64,000 bases of DNA. Origin: Pagrus major (lineage: Eukaryota; Chordata; Actinopteri; Spariformes; Sparidae). This document shows positions 23,118 to 63,912 of this stretch, in pieces. The position numbers were made by a program, and so were the translations under genes. The notes below the pieces were generated by a model that saw only the letters and a program-made list of their open reading frames with translations, made no database searches and had not been told where the DNA came from. Positions within the stretch are counted from its first letter, which is position 1, and the number at the start of each line of letters is the position of its first letter. Location of the stretch: contig NC_133216.1 in the NCBI RefSeq assembly GCF_040436345.1, forward strand, positions 17,770,110 through 17,834,109, in the 5' to 3' direction.

Positions 23118-24832
23118 TCACTGAGGTAGCTCTCTGCGGCCAGCCGCCTCCAGCTCCACGCTGGAGAGGAAGCGCCTTGATAGTCGGTGGCAATCGTAGC
23201 TCAGCTCTGTGGTGAAGACGGCGCTGGTTTTCTTGGGGTAGATGATGGTGGTGCTCTTGAAGTGCTGCGGCCGATGGCGAGGCTGGAACTCCAGCTGTGT
23301 CTTGTAGTGGCGCCAGGTGCTGTGGGGCACGGCCATTATGGTCTGCATGCAGTGTTCAAGGCCCTGGCCCGATGGCTGCAGGGCCACGCCCTGGATGAAG
23401 TGGCGGTCCGAGTCATAGTGCACAGATGAGGTGTATCTGTGGAGGAGGGAGAGTGTTTAATGGTTTTATTGGTGCTAAATTACTGATTACCAATTAAAAA
23501 GGTGCACTATGTGGTAGAGAAAGGTCTTCACCGACTGATTTTTATGCCTTAACAATCCATAGTCTTGTTTGCTTCTCAACACACGCAGTTGTTGGACGTC
23601 TTGATACATATTAAAGCAAAAATACCACAGCCAGCATGGTGTACCATTTTTTCTTATTACCTCTGCTTAGGAGGTTATGTTTTCACCCATGTCTGTAGGT
23701 TTGTAAGCATGATTACACAAAAACTACCAAATGGATTTCCACAAAACTTAGATGGAGGATGGGTCTTGGCCCAGGATGGACCCCATTTACTTTTGGTCTG
23801 GATCCAAATGAAGTAACAAATCCAGGAATTATTTCTCTCTTTCTTTAACATTTGTGAGATAGGGTGTTTCTTTGAGTTATTTCTCAGGGATTAATGCATA
23901 GATCTTTAAAAAAAAAAAAAACAGGCGTATTTAGGTAGCTGGTATCTATGAGCGAGTACAAAAGGGGACTGTTGGGTCTTGGCAGAGGTAGACGCTCTAC
24001 TGAGTGCCATTCTAGTTTTTTAAAGCATGTCTAATGCCAACCCACCTTATTTCCTTCGCCGGTAATGGATCGAGTGCTATGCCTTCCCCAAAGGACAATG
24101 GCTGTAGCTGCTGAAAAGACCCAGTGGGCAAAACTGGAACCTGCAATACAAAAAAACAAAAATTGGCCCCACAGTCAACACATAAGGAGCCAATACTTCA
24201 AAGTTCAGCACTGAAGTGACCCACTTTCTTCAGCTGGGCCTGAACATGCCAGCAAAGTCAACGAACTTTAACAAACATTTGGTTTGTTTTACTCAAAACT
24301 GGCTCATGTGGAAGTCAGCAAAGAAAACGATGGGCACGGTGCGACTGGCAGAGAGCTAGCAATTTATTTCAGAGCTCACTTCCTGTCTATTCAAACGCAG
24401 GGATATAACATCTACTCATGCATTTGTGGAAACCATCAGGCTTTTCATGCGTGGAGGACTAAATTCCTCGCAGTGTGCCAAGTCCTCCATATCAAATTGC
24501 AAGTAATGGAATGTTCTGGCATTTCCAATAAGAAATGTTGAGCTGCAATTCGTGGTCGTCTACCTTTCTCCACAGGGAGTTCATATTGCTTCAATAACAT
24601 ACATGCAGGAAGTAGCGTTAGTGTTACCTACCAGGGAGCCCCGTCCCTCGTCTTCAGACACCGGGCTCACGCCCCCGGCTTTCTCCGCGCACGCAGGCAG
24701 CAGCCAGGCGCTGGGGCTCGGGCTCGGCGGCAAGCCGGAGTCCGGGCTGTCAAGTCCTCTATCAGCCCTGCAGCTCATCACATCCAGCGGGTCTCCTTCA
24801 CAAACATTTGGCAAGTTCAACCTGCCAACCAT
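23118..24832 (-). CDS. rflnb: Refilin B (filamin-binding regulator, FAM101 family)
   Basis: Refilins bind filamin and promote perinuclear actin bundling; refilin B is linked to skeletal and chondrocyte development. Coding exons in transcript order are 24832-24632, 24140-24046 and 23436-23118. They total 615 nt, or 204 aa; the human protein is slightly longer. The N-terminus MVGRLNLP and the segment LDSPDSGLPPSPSPS are family hallmarks. Exon 2 encodes PLSFGEGIALDPLPAKEIR. Exon 3 encodes YTSSVHYDSDRHFI, FQPRHRPQHFKSTTIIYPKK and the C-terminal LRRFLSSVELEAAG-type motif (here SRRFLSSVELEAAG). The start is the ATG before VGRLNLP. Intron 2 contains a dispersed repeat (23662-24015). Exon 2 and its flanks are duplicated in inverted orientation at 20468-21030. 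rflnb lies in tandem downstream of vps53, as on human 17p13.3. Confidence 0.95.
23583..24260 (-). repeat. Inverted duplication, arm 2 (within rflnb)
   Basis: This is the rflnb-resident partner of 20468-21030. It spans part of intron 2, exon 2 and part of intron 1. The arms face each other across about 2.5 kb that includes rflnb exon 3 and its 3' untranslated region. Confidence 0.9.
23662..24015 (-). repeat. Dispersed repeat, copy 3
   Basis: This is the fuller copy, in rflnb intron 2 and inverted relative to copies 1 and 2. It runs from GAGGTTATGTTTTCACCC at one end to the TGGCAGAGGTAGACGCTCTA side at the other. Confidence 0.7.
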
Positions 24833-26391
24833 TTCTGGTTAAAAGTTGCGAAACTCCACCAAGTAAAACGCGGGTTTCGAAAGAGACTTCCAGGTTGCAG
24901 TTCCGTTAAGAGTATCCTGTTTTTTTTTTTTCTTTCCTCACGGTGTTTCCGCGAACCTCTTCCCCGGACAGGATGCACGGCTGCCCGCTGGAAATATCAT
25001 CAACCGGGGCGGTAATTCAGTCCCCTGAAAAACCACGTCACAACAGGGAAAACTCTTAAAAGAAAAAAAAAAAAACTACTCTCTAATGTGACATTAAAAC
25101 ATATGAAACATGAGGCAGCTCCACCGTGAGTGTAAGTTGAGAGTAGAAAATTTGTCCACTTGTGAGGGACCCCTGCTGCCCGCGGCTCCTCTTCAAACTT
25201 CTCCCCCCTCAGAGGGGCCTTCACATCCACAAACACTCGCAGAGGAAACGCCTTTTGAAGCACTTACCGGCTCCTGATTGGATGGCAACCAGAGACCGAG
25301 CTGGTCATGGGAACTTTTCCAGCCCCTCATTCAAAATTGGGACTTAGATGAACAAATTAGGCTGATAGTTTCTCCTGGTATTAGGCATAATGTGCAAAAT
25401 TGAAGCAGCGTACACCCATGTGAAGAACTTGGTGGCAATTTTTTTTTAATATTCTTCAACGATTGCCTGTGTAGCATACAATTAGACAATACAAACGATT
25501 AACAGTTCGGGCCCGACGGCAGGAATGCAGGAGGCATCAGAATCAGAGACCATAACCAGGGCGTTGACTTATAAAACATTTCTTTTTCTTCCACAGACTG
25601 TGATGTACTGTTCACATCTGAAGAGAACGTGTGGGAGCAGCTTCAGAGACAAAGAGATCACTTGGTAAAGCACTGAGACAAACGCATTTTGTCTCACTAA
25701 AACAAAACCTTGTTTTCACGTAAATGCAAAGAAGACAGAAGATTTCAGACTGGCCGCAAACGTGTACATACGTAGCCTACACATATACAGTACATGCGCC
25801 CCTCCCTCCTAGTCAGAGTCAGAGATTCATTTCAGGCCACCGTTGACACATGTCCACTTTAATGGATGCCAGAGATGCACACACATTTCAACCTGGTATC
25901 CTCCCTCTTGAATTAAACCATTTCGATAAAACCACGACTCTCCTTGATATACACTTTGTTTCGAATGTCACCTTAAATTAAGACCATGCTGCTTGTAATC
26001 ATCCTGGATTAGACATGTCCCAGAGAAGCAGCCAGAAATTAGTTAACAGCACTACATTCGGCTCTTCTGACTGCGAGTACATTGTGCAACGATGTACAAA
26101 TGTTACAAAGCTTAGACATTAGTGTCATGTCAAAGAAAAGGTGGGAAAGTACAGCATGACATGTGTAACAACAGCAAGTAGCAGTTGAGGAAGTTTCTTC
26201 ATAATCCAGCGTCAGCCTGGGTTCATATTACTGTCAGTCAGAAAATTCAGTCCACTTTTTGCTCTTTCCGCAGCTTTCCACGATAACTGAATGGAGCATA
26301 ATGAAGTCTTTGAGATGAATAACCTGCATCTCATCCTGCAGCCGTTTTCATTTTCAAGATGAGATTTCAGTGTGTGTGTGTGTGTGTCTGT
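24833..26391 (-). other. rflnb 5' region and vps53 3' untranslated region
   Basis: From 24833 to about 25300 the sequence is locally GC-rich and probably contains the rflnb 5' untranslated region and promoter; no TATA box or exact start is evident. From about 25850 to 26391 it should be the vps53 3' untranslated region. A minus-strand ATTAAA at 25863-25858 is a possible polyadenylation signal, and a CA tract directly follows the vps53 stop (near 26372-26390). Confidence 0.4.
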
Positions 26392-53648
<27,257 letters not shown>

Positions 53649-53716
53649 CGTCAAAACAAAACCGGAGACCTCTCCGGCAAAACACTTCCTGGTGAGGAGG
53701 CCTCTGGGATACTTGA

Positions 53717-53724
53717 TGACGTCA
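53717..53724. promoter_or_regulatory. Palindromic CRE in the vps53 promoter
   Basis: A perfect TGACGTCA lies 69 bases upstream of the vps53 ATG. It is the full CREB/ATF consensus and sits in the position expected for a TATA-less housekeeping promoter. Occupancy is inferred. Confidence 0.6.
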
Positions 53725-54669
53725 GAGAAACGGTGCTTTCAGGGCTGTCGGAAATCAGAGATGAAACCTGAGCTATGGATTTTATTTCGCACAAACATCC
53801 GTCGTCTCCTCTGTCTGTATTCCTTTCTTGTCACTGGGTGCAAATTTAATTTTATAAAATATAATTTTCTTTTGGACAAAAATAACTTGTACACAGGGTA
53901 AGAACCATTTGCACATATGGAGCAAAAGCTGTTGAAGGTGGGCATCAGACTCCACAGGGTGCAGCTGAGGTCTGAGGGTGTGATTCAATGACATAAGGGT
54001 GGTAGCCTAATTTATTTTTAAAGCAATCATAAACAAAATTAGATGCATTAATCAGGAAACATGGAACCAGTATAGGCATCAATGCTTCTTCTCCTGGCTG
54101 CTTGAGTGGTTGTCTTTATTTAAACGCACTTTGATCATGATTTCAGGTAAATTACATAAAATATAGGTGGATAAAGTGCACTTATGAAACAAGCATTTTT
54201 CACTTTTTATTCCACATCCACCTCATAAAGCCCTGCGTGAGCCAAGGTGATGAGAATCCCATCACTGAATGTTTTAATTAAATTTTACGCAGCCTTGCAA
54301 CCTCTTCCCACATTGTCTGCCTTCCACATGTCTTTAAATCCCTCCACAGCTCTGCTCCCTCTGATCCAAACACATCATGCTCTGCCCTGACCTGAAACAT
54401 TATTCCACTGACAATGTGCCTTTATATATTGTAAAAATTGCCTCTACCACACCTACTGTATCAAGAAGCCAGCCTCCTGCTACAGTGACACATTTCTATC
54501 TTTTGTGCACACATATCACCACCCAAGGAGTAGTAGTGCCCCCTGCTGTTAGCAAAAGAAGCAACACACAACGCACACACATGCACACATACAGTCAGTC
54601 CCAGCTTCTGAGCATTACACTATGTTTTATTCAAAAGAGAGGCATATAAACCCATGAAAGAGCTTCTTA

Positions 54670-54870
54670 GTGCAGCATTTAAAGGAAACAGAAGAAGACA
54701 AGGAGCGTGGCAAGACAGATGAGAGACGAGGAGAGGGGCAAAGCCGTGGAGTGGTGAAAAAGTAGAAGATGATAGAGGAGTGAAGAGACTTAGAAGTATC
54801 AGAGAGGGAGGGAGGGATGAGGAGGAGAAAAGAAAGCAGAAAAGACAGGAAAAGACAGAAATGGAGGTAT
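54670..54870 (+). repeat. Purine-rich block
   Basis: A GA-rich stretch with GAGG and AAGACA words in the region upstream of vps53. No coding signal. Confidence 0.65.
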
Positions 54871-56439
54871 CAGGTTTAACAGGAGATTATTTATGGGACT
54901 GAAAATCATTAGTGTAGAAAGAAGAAAAAGGAGAAGGAGAACATGACATCAAGACATGAGGTGATCTGGTCTAGCAGATCCTCATTGTTCCTCTGATGGC
55001 TCATTTTTATAAATGGAAGCAAAGACATGTAATTGCGGGAGCCTGGAAATGGCTGAATTTATGACTCATAGGACAAAGTTGCAAATGCATCTGATTGAAC
55101 TGAACTGCTAGAATTCATTAAGCGTCGCGTTCTGACATTTCTAGAGGATGTGGGAATGTACTGAAATGTAAAAAGAGGACGAGAGCGGAACACAGAAGAA
55201 GAGAAAGAAAAGCAATGAGAGAAAGAGGGCAGGAAGAGCACAGAGACGGCTGTAGCGTATTGTGTTGGTGTGCGGCAGAGCAGCTGTCAGATGGCTGATA
55301 TAAATCTCTCCCACAGAGGAAACACATCATGTTGCACAACTCACCAGGGGTCACAACTAACACTGCAGACAAGCAGCGTGTGTGTGTTTGTGTTGGTGCA
55401 TATGCATACATAGTGTGATGGGGTGCTGCAATACATACATGAAATATGAAAATGGGATGTAGATTCGAGTCATGGTTTGGTTAGGATGATAATGTGTATG
55501 ATGGGCCTAATGGAAGCTACAGAAGAAAAAGAAAAAATGGCTGCATAATCCAGCTGTGTAGACATCTGCTTACATGAGAAAAATGACTAATAGAACAACA
55601 TAAAAATGCATAATTACAGTATCAAAGGAATAGTTTGACATTTTGGGTTAAATGAGAAGATCTTTGCTCGCACATCTGTTTGCTCAAAGGTGTCATTTAC
55701 ACTGGGGACACTGGGAGCATGTCCCCACCACTTTTCCAAATGGCCAGTTTTGTCCCCGTCTTTTTTAGAAAGCATAATTTGTTTAAAATATATTTTAAAA
55801 AATCTTGCACCAAATGAACAAATGAGAATGCTTTGCTCACCATCGGCACCTGCAGTTGAAACTGGCTTCTGTTGATTCTGGTGCGAAATTATGACAACAT
55901 TATAACTTAAGATGTGGGCTTTAATAGGCCTACACTTTAAACTAAGGCTAAGCAACAGAATACAACATGTGCAGGAAAACTGCTATTGTTCATTGTCTAA
56001 TGGATGTGCAGATGCAGATACAATAAATCAGAATGCAATACATTAGATGGACTGAACCTGCATGATGTTGCAGCTGTAGATGTAATGTGGATGACAGTTA
56101 CTTACGCAGTCAGTGCCCCTCTGATGTGCCATTATGGATTGTCTTTTTTTTTTTTTTTTTTACCGCCATGAATATAATCTCTGACCTCACTGCCTAAAAT
56201 CATGTGTATTAAAGACCATTTAAACATGTTTTTCATTTGAGCCGCTCTGTCCCCACCAATTTTCAGCACAAAGTGATGACTTGGTGTGTGTTCAATGTGA
56301 AGCTGGAGACAGCAGCCGGTTAGCTTAGTAGAAAGACAGGAACCAGGCTAACGTTTTCCCTCCTGTTTGTCATCTTTATGCGAAGCTAGCAAGCAAAATA
56401 GCCCCATTGAGTTCCTTTTTGTCTTATATATTTTTACCA

Positions 56440-56652
56440 TATTAATGAGGTAATAATACAAACTGAGAAATTATTTTTTCCCTATCCGAATAAACAAGCT
56501 GTTCTCAGAAGAAAACAAGGTCCCCAGAACACTGTTTGAAGCTAGAAAGGTGGCAGGGTCCGCCACATATAAACTCAGTAAAACAGTATGAAATTGTGTT
56601 GTTTATTTTGTTTGTTTAGGCTCCTTTGAGAACTACATAGTGATCCTTTACG
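56440..56652 (-). mobile_element. Inverted-repeat element, same family, truncated copy 3
   Basis: This shares AACAAGCTGTTCTCAGA, GCAGGGTCCGCC and AAACAGTATGAAATTGTGTT with copy 2 and keeps one terminus (ACTACATAGTGATCCTTTA). The other terminus is not seen. Confidence 0.75.
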
Positions 56653-59600
56653 ATTTATGCATCGATCCATAAAGCCAGAAGAAACTACAATTTTTCATGC
56701 ACTAGTCAATTTTGAGATTTTGGGCCATTTTTCTTCCGTGACGCATTTTTCCAGATTAAGGGAACGAAAACACTTCAAATACTAATTTAGGTTTTACTTG
56801 AATTTATATTTCTGTTCTGAAATTGTAAGCAAATGAGTGCTTACTTAATTGCCTCATTTGCAATTTGAAACAAAACTTCAGAAAACTGGTAATACAAAAA
56901 AATCAAGCAAGGGAAGTTGATTTCCATTACTTAAAATTCACTTGTCATATCTTGCCACAAGCAGAATTTTGTTGTTGTAGCTGGTTGCGGTGGAGCTGTT
57001 TTTTTACTTTATATACTGTTTAAAGATGCATTTTATTTTCATGGATTACTTTTACGTAAACCATAATTTGCAAAGTAACAAGTGACTGAAGCTGTCAAAT
57101 GAATGTAGTGGAGTAAAAAGCAACATGTTTCTCTTTGAATTGTGGTGGAGTAGAAGTATAAAGAAGCAGAGAGTTTCTACCACTGGTATTAACACATCCA
57201 AAGTCAGATTGGGGAAAAAGCTGGGTAGACAGAATGACTAGATAACCACAGTCATGATAGCTCTTAATTAGCCAGACGCTTTCTGATAGCTTTTGGAAAG
57301 CCATTTGCTGCTAATGCCTGAGCTGACTATGCTGAACTGTTGTCACTAACAGCTTTCTGCCTTTCTTGTTGGCTGGGCAGCGTTCACGAAATAAGAGGCT
57401 TCAGGTCAAGCAAAAGCAAAGCGGTTCAGCAAGGCGATGCATCCTGGAGTCTGTGGAGAGGAAAAGAAAGGGAGATGAGCATGTCAGCAGGAAGTCATCT
57501 CAAGGTTTTTGGGCTTATTTGCAGCGATGGACGTGATGTTCGTTCAGGGTCGCGAAGAGGTCGAAATTTAGAGCACTTATGAGAAGAGTTTCAACGTCTG
57601 GAGGAGAAAGAGACCCCGAATATAAAGCAACATGTCAAGTTTGAGCTACAAATCTCATTTCCTGAATCAGAACATGAGCTTTCAGTGGTCACCTGATGAA
57701 AATATCCAACAGTTGTATGAAATCTTAGCAGGGGACCGACTTGAGAGCATTTGTTCCAGGTTGTGTTGAAAGCCTTCCTGCCCAAAATCAGCTGCTTTGA
57801 GCTTAATTTGCAACTGGAAAAGCACTGAAGATTTGCAAAGTGGATGCAGCAGTTGGTGGCTTGGAGTTTGGTCCAGGGGTTTAACTCCTCCTGGAAGGCA
57901 AGGAGGCAACGCAAGATGTTCTGCTTGACGAGATTTCCAAAGATTGTTGCATCAGGAAAACAGCAGTTTCTTGTGTATTGAATTTTTGTCACATTTAAAA
58001 AAACACAGCAAAAGCATGCTGACAACATGTGCAGTTAATGTGGGATTAAAATTCAGCTGATTCGTTGATTCTCTGGCAGCTGAAACAAGATGCACAATCT
58101 GTGCCTTCAAGTGAGCCCCTCGGCTTCCTGAATCATCCTAACTAATGAAGACTAAAACTGTTTCCTAAGATTAAAGACTTGATATGTAGGAATTCTGCAC
58201 TCACATGTCAAAAATGACCAGTTAAGTTGTGAGTTTACGCCTGTTGCTACTTCAGGGATAGGGAAGTTGGCGAACGAGACCAACTTTTGACAAGACATTG
58301 CCTCATCTGTGAACATTTGTGCCCGAGTCACGTCAGATAGATTTTCATCAGCAGTCGTGGTTGTTTGATAGTCTATTCACCACCACTGAAGTGAGTTTGA
58401 CTGCAGGATAATTTGTGTTTATCTGCGTCACTCATGCAGTGTTTATTTGTCCCAAACAGCCAGATTGCTTCATTGTATAAGATAACATTAGCGAGTAACA
58501 GCACACAACAAGGGTGTCTCTGTAATGTCTTCATGAAGTAAAGAACATTTCCCCTCCAGCTCCAGTCAGCAGTCAACATTACAGTATGTAATAGCACCGT
58601 GGAGGTCAGCTCCGCGGATCGTTGCTGCAGTCAGGTTGATAAACAGGAGTGAAGACAAATTCAACAAAAGTTAAAAAGTCACGTCTGAGCTCTCCTCCTC
58701 ACTAATATACAAAAACGTTTAAATTCCTGTATTTTAGCAAAAACAATTTGCAAATGCAAATCATATTACTTGTTTTTCTAATCTGATTACGTCATTCTGA
58801 TTAAATGTTATTTGTTACTACCCAACCCTAATTGTGTGCTGACAAAGACAGCAAGGCAACATCTTTCTGAAGTGAGCCTCAGCCATGTTCTGTTTTTGCG
58901 ATCTGTCCAAACCCGGTCAGACCTCCAAAGTACTTTGATTGGTCAAATCCCAACAGCTCTCTGAATGTTGTGTCACAGAAGTGTACAGCGTTTGGATGCA
59001 TTCTGGCTCACAGCATGTATTCTACAAAGAAGCAAACTGAGTTGCAAATGCCAAAGTTTGGGGAATTAGGGGAGGAAAAAAATAAAAATCAGTTAATTAG
59101 ACACCAAAATAATTGAGAACGTATTGGCTTAGATCTCTGACTGGCTCAGGATTTATACCCCTGCGACACTGAAGCAACATTGCATGAATAAAAAATATGT
59201 ATTGCCTTCCATGCCTCAAGGAACAACCTGGTGATGGTGAAGGACATGAAGCATGCCATCTGCACGGACATTTAAGAGTGATTCAAAGTCATAAACATGC
59301 ACCTCGGCACTCTTTTTTTTATTCTTTGCAATGGATTTCTTTGGCCCACCACTTGCGGCAGACTTCTGCTGAGAGTCAGATTCAACTTTCAGGATCTAAG
59401 CAGCTTGTCTGGCCTCTTCAGGATGATCACAGTGCATGAAGAAGTGGAAAACAGCACGAAACAAACAATCCACTGCCACTATCACTGTTAGGTGGAGAGC
59501 TGCTGTGGCAGAGAGAGAAACTCACAAGGCAGAGATTCAAGGCTGGCAGAACGAGACGCTTTGCACTCCAGCAGTCTTCGAGCAGAATCCAGACAGCTTT

Positions 59601-62600
59601 CTGATCGGGCATGAAAACTCATCAACTGATCATGCAGTTTTTGCCGTACGAGCTCTTTCTTTTCCCACTTGGTCTCCATCACTCGTCTACAGACGTGCAT
59701 CATATTGAATGAGATGTCATGATGATGTTCATTAAATAAGCAATAATAATAAAAGAGTAATGTAAGGGTCAAGTTTGGTGGAGAACAAGGTAAACATATT
59801 TTGTTGTGTTGCTTACGTTGCTAACACTAGCTAGGGTAGTACAGTATGCTGTAGAACTCCGGCCATTATTATTATTTTTTTTTTTCCCACAAACATGTAA
59901 CTACTAAGACTCTTGATGCTCACTCTCAGCGCAGCACCTGCCCTCGTTGGTTTGGATCTATGTGCATACTCCTATTTGAACCTTAGATATCATTACAGCC
60001 CTGGTATGTATCCTGCTTGAGTGTGATTAAGCTAAGTTAAATGTCATCTGGAAATAGAAAATCAGACCATTATTCCTTTGTGGTACAGTACCTACATGCC
60101 CTTCGTGACACTGAGCATAATAGGAGCATACGGTTTTAACCCTCCCTTTATCAGCTGAAATTGACATGCAAATTTAAATGTCAAGGTTAAATTTAATATG
60201 AGATTTAAAGAGCAGTGCAATCATCTTATTTTGCCAAGATTATCTGTCACGGTGGATTTAGGGCTTTATTTGTCTTGAAGCAGATGAAAAAGAGGAAAGG
60301 GGAACCGAATGACAGTTAATTTTAACTCTTAAATGAATTCAGCCGCAGGGATTTGAGTGTTGTAATTGTCACAGTGGCAGGTAAATTCAAAATGATTGCA
60401 TTCATTTATTTACAGATATGAGGTGCAGGAGGATGACTTCTTCTGTGGATCATTTAATTACTCATGTAAACTGTAGATTTAACAGGGAACATGGGGATAT
60501 CAGTGTTTTGACTCAAAATTAATGATGGATTCAACATATTTTTTTTTATTAACTTTTACCATTGAAGTTTAATTAAAGAGTTTGTAACTACTTTTTCACA
60601 AGCAGCATGGAAATGAATAGGAGCAGAAAGTAATGTGCATTGATGAGGAAGGGTAGCATGCTAGTTTTGGATGCTATAGCCCGTTAGCTGACAGCGGGAA
60701 TCCCCTAATCCTGCATTTATGCTACAGTGTTCAAGTCCTACACTCTCATGTATCATTCACACATTATTGCTAAGTACTCTCTGTCCATCATACTCAAACT
60801 AAAGCTAATCTGACACATTGCAGCCATATGCTTGTGTGTGTGCTTGTGTGCTGACCGAAAAGCAATGTCATACTTGGCCTGAGCGTGCCGTACTTAAACC
60901 TTGTATCTGTGTGCGCTTGTACAGCATACAGAAACACTGAACCCTAAAGACCCGAATGTGCAAGTAAACATCTTCCTCTGTGTGCACTCATTTGTGAGCG
61001 CCCATGTTTAGTATGTGCATTTGTTTTTAAAACACACACATGTCTCCGTGTACATGCTTGCATGCATATGGTGCATGTGTGTGTGTGTGCTGGCATGTGT
61101 GTGAGTATGTGTGCAGTGACAGATGGTCCATTTAATAACCTTGATAGCACGGTCGCCTGTGGAGGGAGCTGGGACGCCCAAGATGCAGGGAGTGACCTTG
61201 TTTTGTAAGACCACAGAGGGAGCAACCTGTTAACAACTGGGAGTGTGAATTGCGTGTGTGTGTATGTGTGTTTCAATTGGCATGCGTTAAAGGGCAACAC
61301 CTTTCCCAAAGCAGATATCCACTTCAGATACTTCTACAACAGGTTAAAATAGAGAAGGGGAGACAGGAGGCAGATTTTTATACAAAAACCCCTGGAGATA
61401 TTTTGATACAACTTTTTTGTAGGTAACTTGTGTCTGTGTCCTACTTGTTGACAGTCATACAAAATTTCTACAAGCAACGTTAGAGTCACAATATTGATTT
61501 AAACAAGAGAAGTTAAATGTTGCATCTGCTCCCACGTTGTAACAGTATACTGTATGGGGGCAACTGTAAAGACACACATAGACACAGACAACAATAAACA
61601 CCCGAGAATATAAATATAGTCGAAACAATTTAATATGAATGAAGCAGTTAATCTCAGTTATTAGCCAGTTAGCTTAGCTTTGCATTCCCACTGGAAAAAA
61701 GGGAGAAACTAGCGAGCGAGCGAGCCATGCTCCGTCCGAAAGAAGAAAAATTAACCTACCAGCTCACAAAAAAAACATTTTAGATCTTGTTTGTTAAACT
61801 GCTACTAAAAAACAAAGAGCTGAGTTTCTAACTTCTGTAGGATTACTTCCTGCAGCTGGCAATGAGTTGTAGGTTTTTCTATGTATCAAACAAACAAGAT
61901 ACCTTATAGTCAGTGAGCTGTAGAGGTGCTGCCAGGTGGATTCTGTTACCTTCGGACACCTGTTTCCAGACTTCGTGCTAAAAGCTAACCTGTCATATTT
62001 ACTGTACAGCAAGAGCGCTATCAATCTTGGCGAGACACCAAGTAAGTCTATTTTTCCAATTTTGTCAAATTATTCCTTTAATACTTATCATTTGTATTAC
62101 ACAAACTGCTCTGCCCTCCTCTCAGCGTCTTTGAAATATTACCTCAGAAAACTAACTTGAAGGGACATTAAAATGAAAAAAAAACAAAACAAATCCATCA
62201 AACCCACACATACCCTAAAGAAAGAACAAATGTAGGACTGTAATAACACTGCATCAAAATGTACATGAGGGACATTAAGGACAAGCTCGTGAACAAATTG
62301 TGCAGGCTTCTAAATCTGCACCTGGGAGGACGTGTCAGCAACAGTATACTCTTCACAACTTGGTATGACAGACAGTTGAAGGGGAACGAAATCAATTTCC
62401 TGTAATAAATCTTGGTGCAAAATGAGACGGAGCCTCAGAATTAACGTGAGAAAGATGAATCATGAGGATATATTGCAATCAGGATTGATAAGAATCCTCC
62501 CTCGTCTAGCGTAAGAAAAACAATTTCTGTTTCATTAAAATAAATCCTTTCAGGATTTTCTTCCTCCCCAATCTCACTCCTCCATCTGTCTGTATTTGTT

Positions 62601-63870
62601 TGCAAATTTGCATTTCTCCATTGCTTTTATTTCATTCCCCCCTTTTTCTCTGCCCTAATTGTCTTTTTTTTTCTGTAGGACTTGTGCCACGACGAACACG
62701 AGGACTACCGCGTGTGTGGAAGCGTTTGCGTGCATGCATGCAGGTGTGGGTGCAAATGACCGTAAAAAGGGGTGTGCATATGATCGAGCGTGGGTCGCAT
62801 GCTCGCGTGTTCCCGGGAGCCTGTGTGGGAGTATCTGCGTATACCTTTCGTGCCTGGTTGTGTAGGACTAATCTGCACGGAAGACCCTGTAGTGACATTA
62901 ACTGTTGCAGAACACAGGACACTCGAGGTTCGAGTACAGTAATTATTCTCTCTCTTCGTCTCTCAATCTTGATTTGAATGTATGTCAGAGAAAATGACAG
63001 GGTAATTACATGCGTGATTCTGTTGCTCTCTGTCTCGCTGGGTATTTCACTCTATTCTATTCTTTTTTCAACGTTCCAACTGCTTTTCCTTCTCGCCTCT
63101 CTCTGGGGATTTTTTGAGCGCGGAGTGAGGCTTTGTGCCGATGTTCCTTTCATGGCATCGAGGCGAAGGAAAACGCGGGGCTGGAGAGGAGAGCACGAGA
63201 CAGTGAATCACATGTGGAGGAAGAGAGGTCGGAGAAGGAGGAAACGAGAGCAATCGAAGAGGGAGATTAAAAGAAAGACATGAGCAGCGGAACTGAGGTC
63301 ACTTCATGTTAAATTCAATTTTTTTTTGCGTTGAGAAATTGACTGATGCCACTACAATAATGCTTCTAGAGTCCTAGAGAAGCCACTTTAAAGCCCACTA
63401 TATGTGCTCCCTCAAGGCCATATATTTATACTGACCTGTCTGACACACTGTGGATGAAAGAGGGTCGTGTTTCTCTTCTACTTTTCTTCTTGGGCCTAAT
63501 CAGTACCTGTTAAGACTGTGATTACCCCTAAATATTGATGAGTACATTACAGCTTTGTAATTAGTTCACTTGACTCATCCATTTCCGTTGCCAGATAAAT
63601 GCGCCCTCGAGCTGTTGCATCGACACACAGGCACGCCGACACGCCTGCAAACACACACTCCATCAGACTGGATTTCTGGGATCTCGAAGAAAATCCACTT
63701 CTGGGAATTAACGGCAAATGAACTGAAGGGGAGTTCTGACAGGCTGAAACCAATTATAATGAGTGTGTTCCAAACATTACAACGGTTTGCTGTCATTGTC
63801 TGATCCCGGTCAGTCCACTGCTGCTAACTCATACCATAATCAGATTCATGACGTATTCTGCTGCTTTACT

Positions 63871-63910
<40 letters not shown>
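63871..63910 (+). repeat. (CTA)n trinucleotide repeat
   Basis: About 13 perfect CTA units near the right end of the window. Confidence 0.95.

Positions 63911-63912
<2 letters not shown>

Noticed and set aside
24552-24842. 96-codon plus-strand ORF
   Set aside because: Antisense shadow of rflnb exon 1, which carries the conserved refilin N-terminus on the minus strand.
62600-62977. 125-codon plus-strand ORF with a good acceptor-like sequence (TTTTTTTTCTGTAG) in front
   Set aside because: Arg/Cys/Val-rich translation of TGTG/GCATGC sequence with no recognisable domain and no linked exons.
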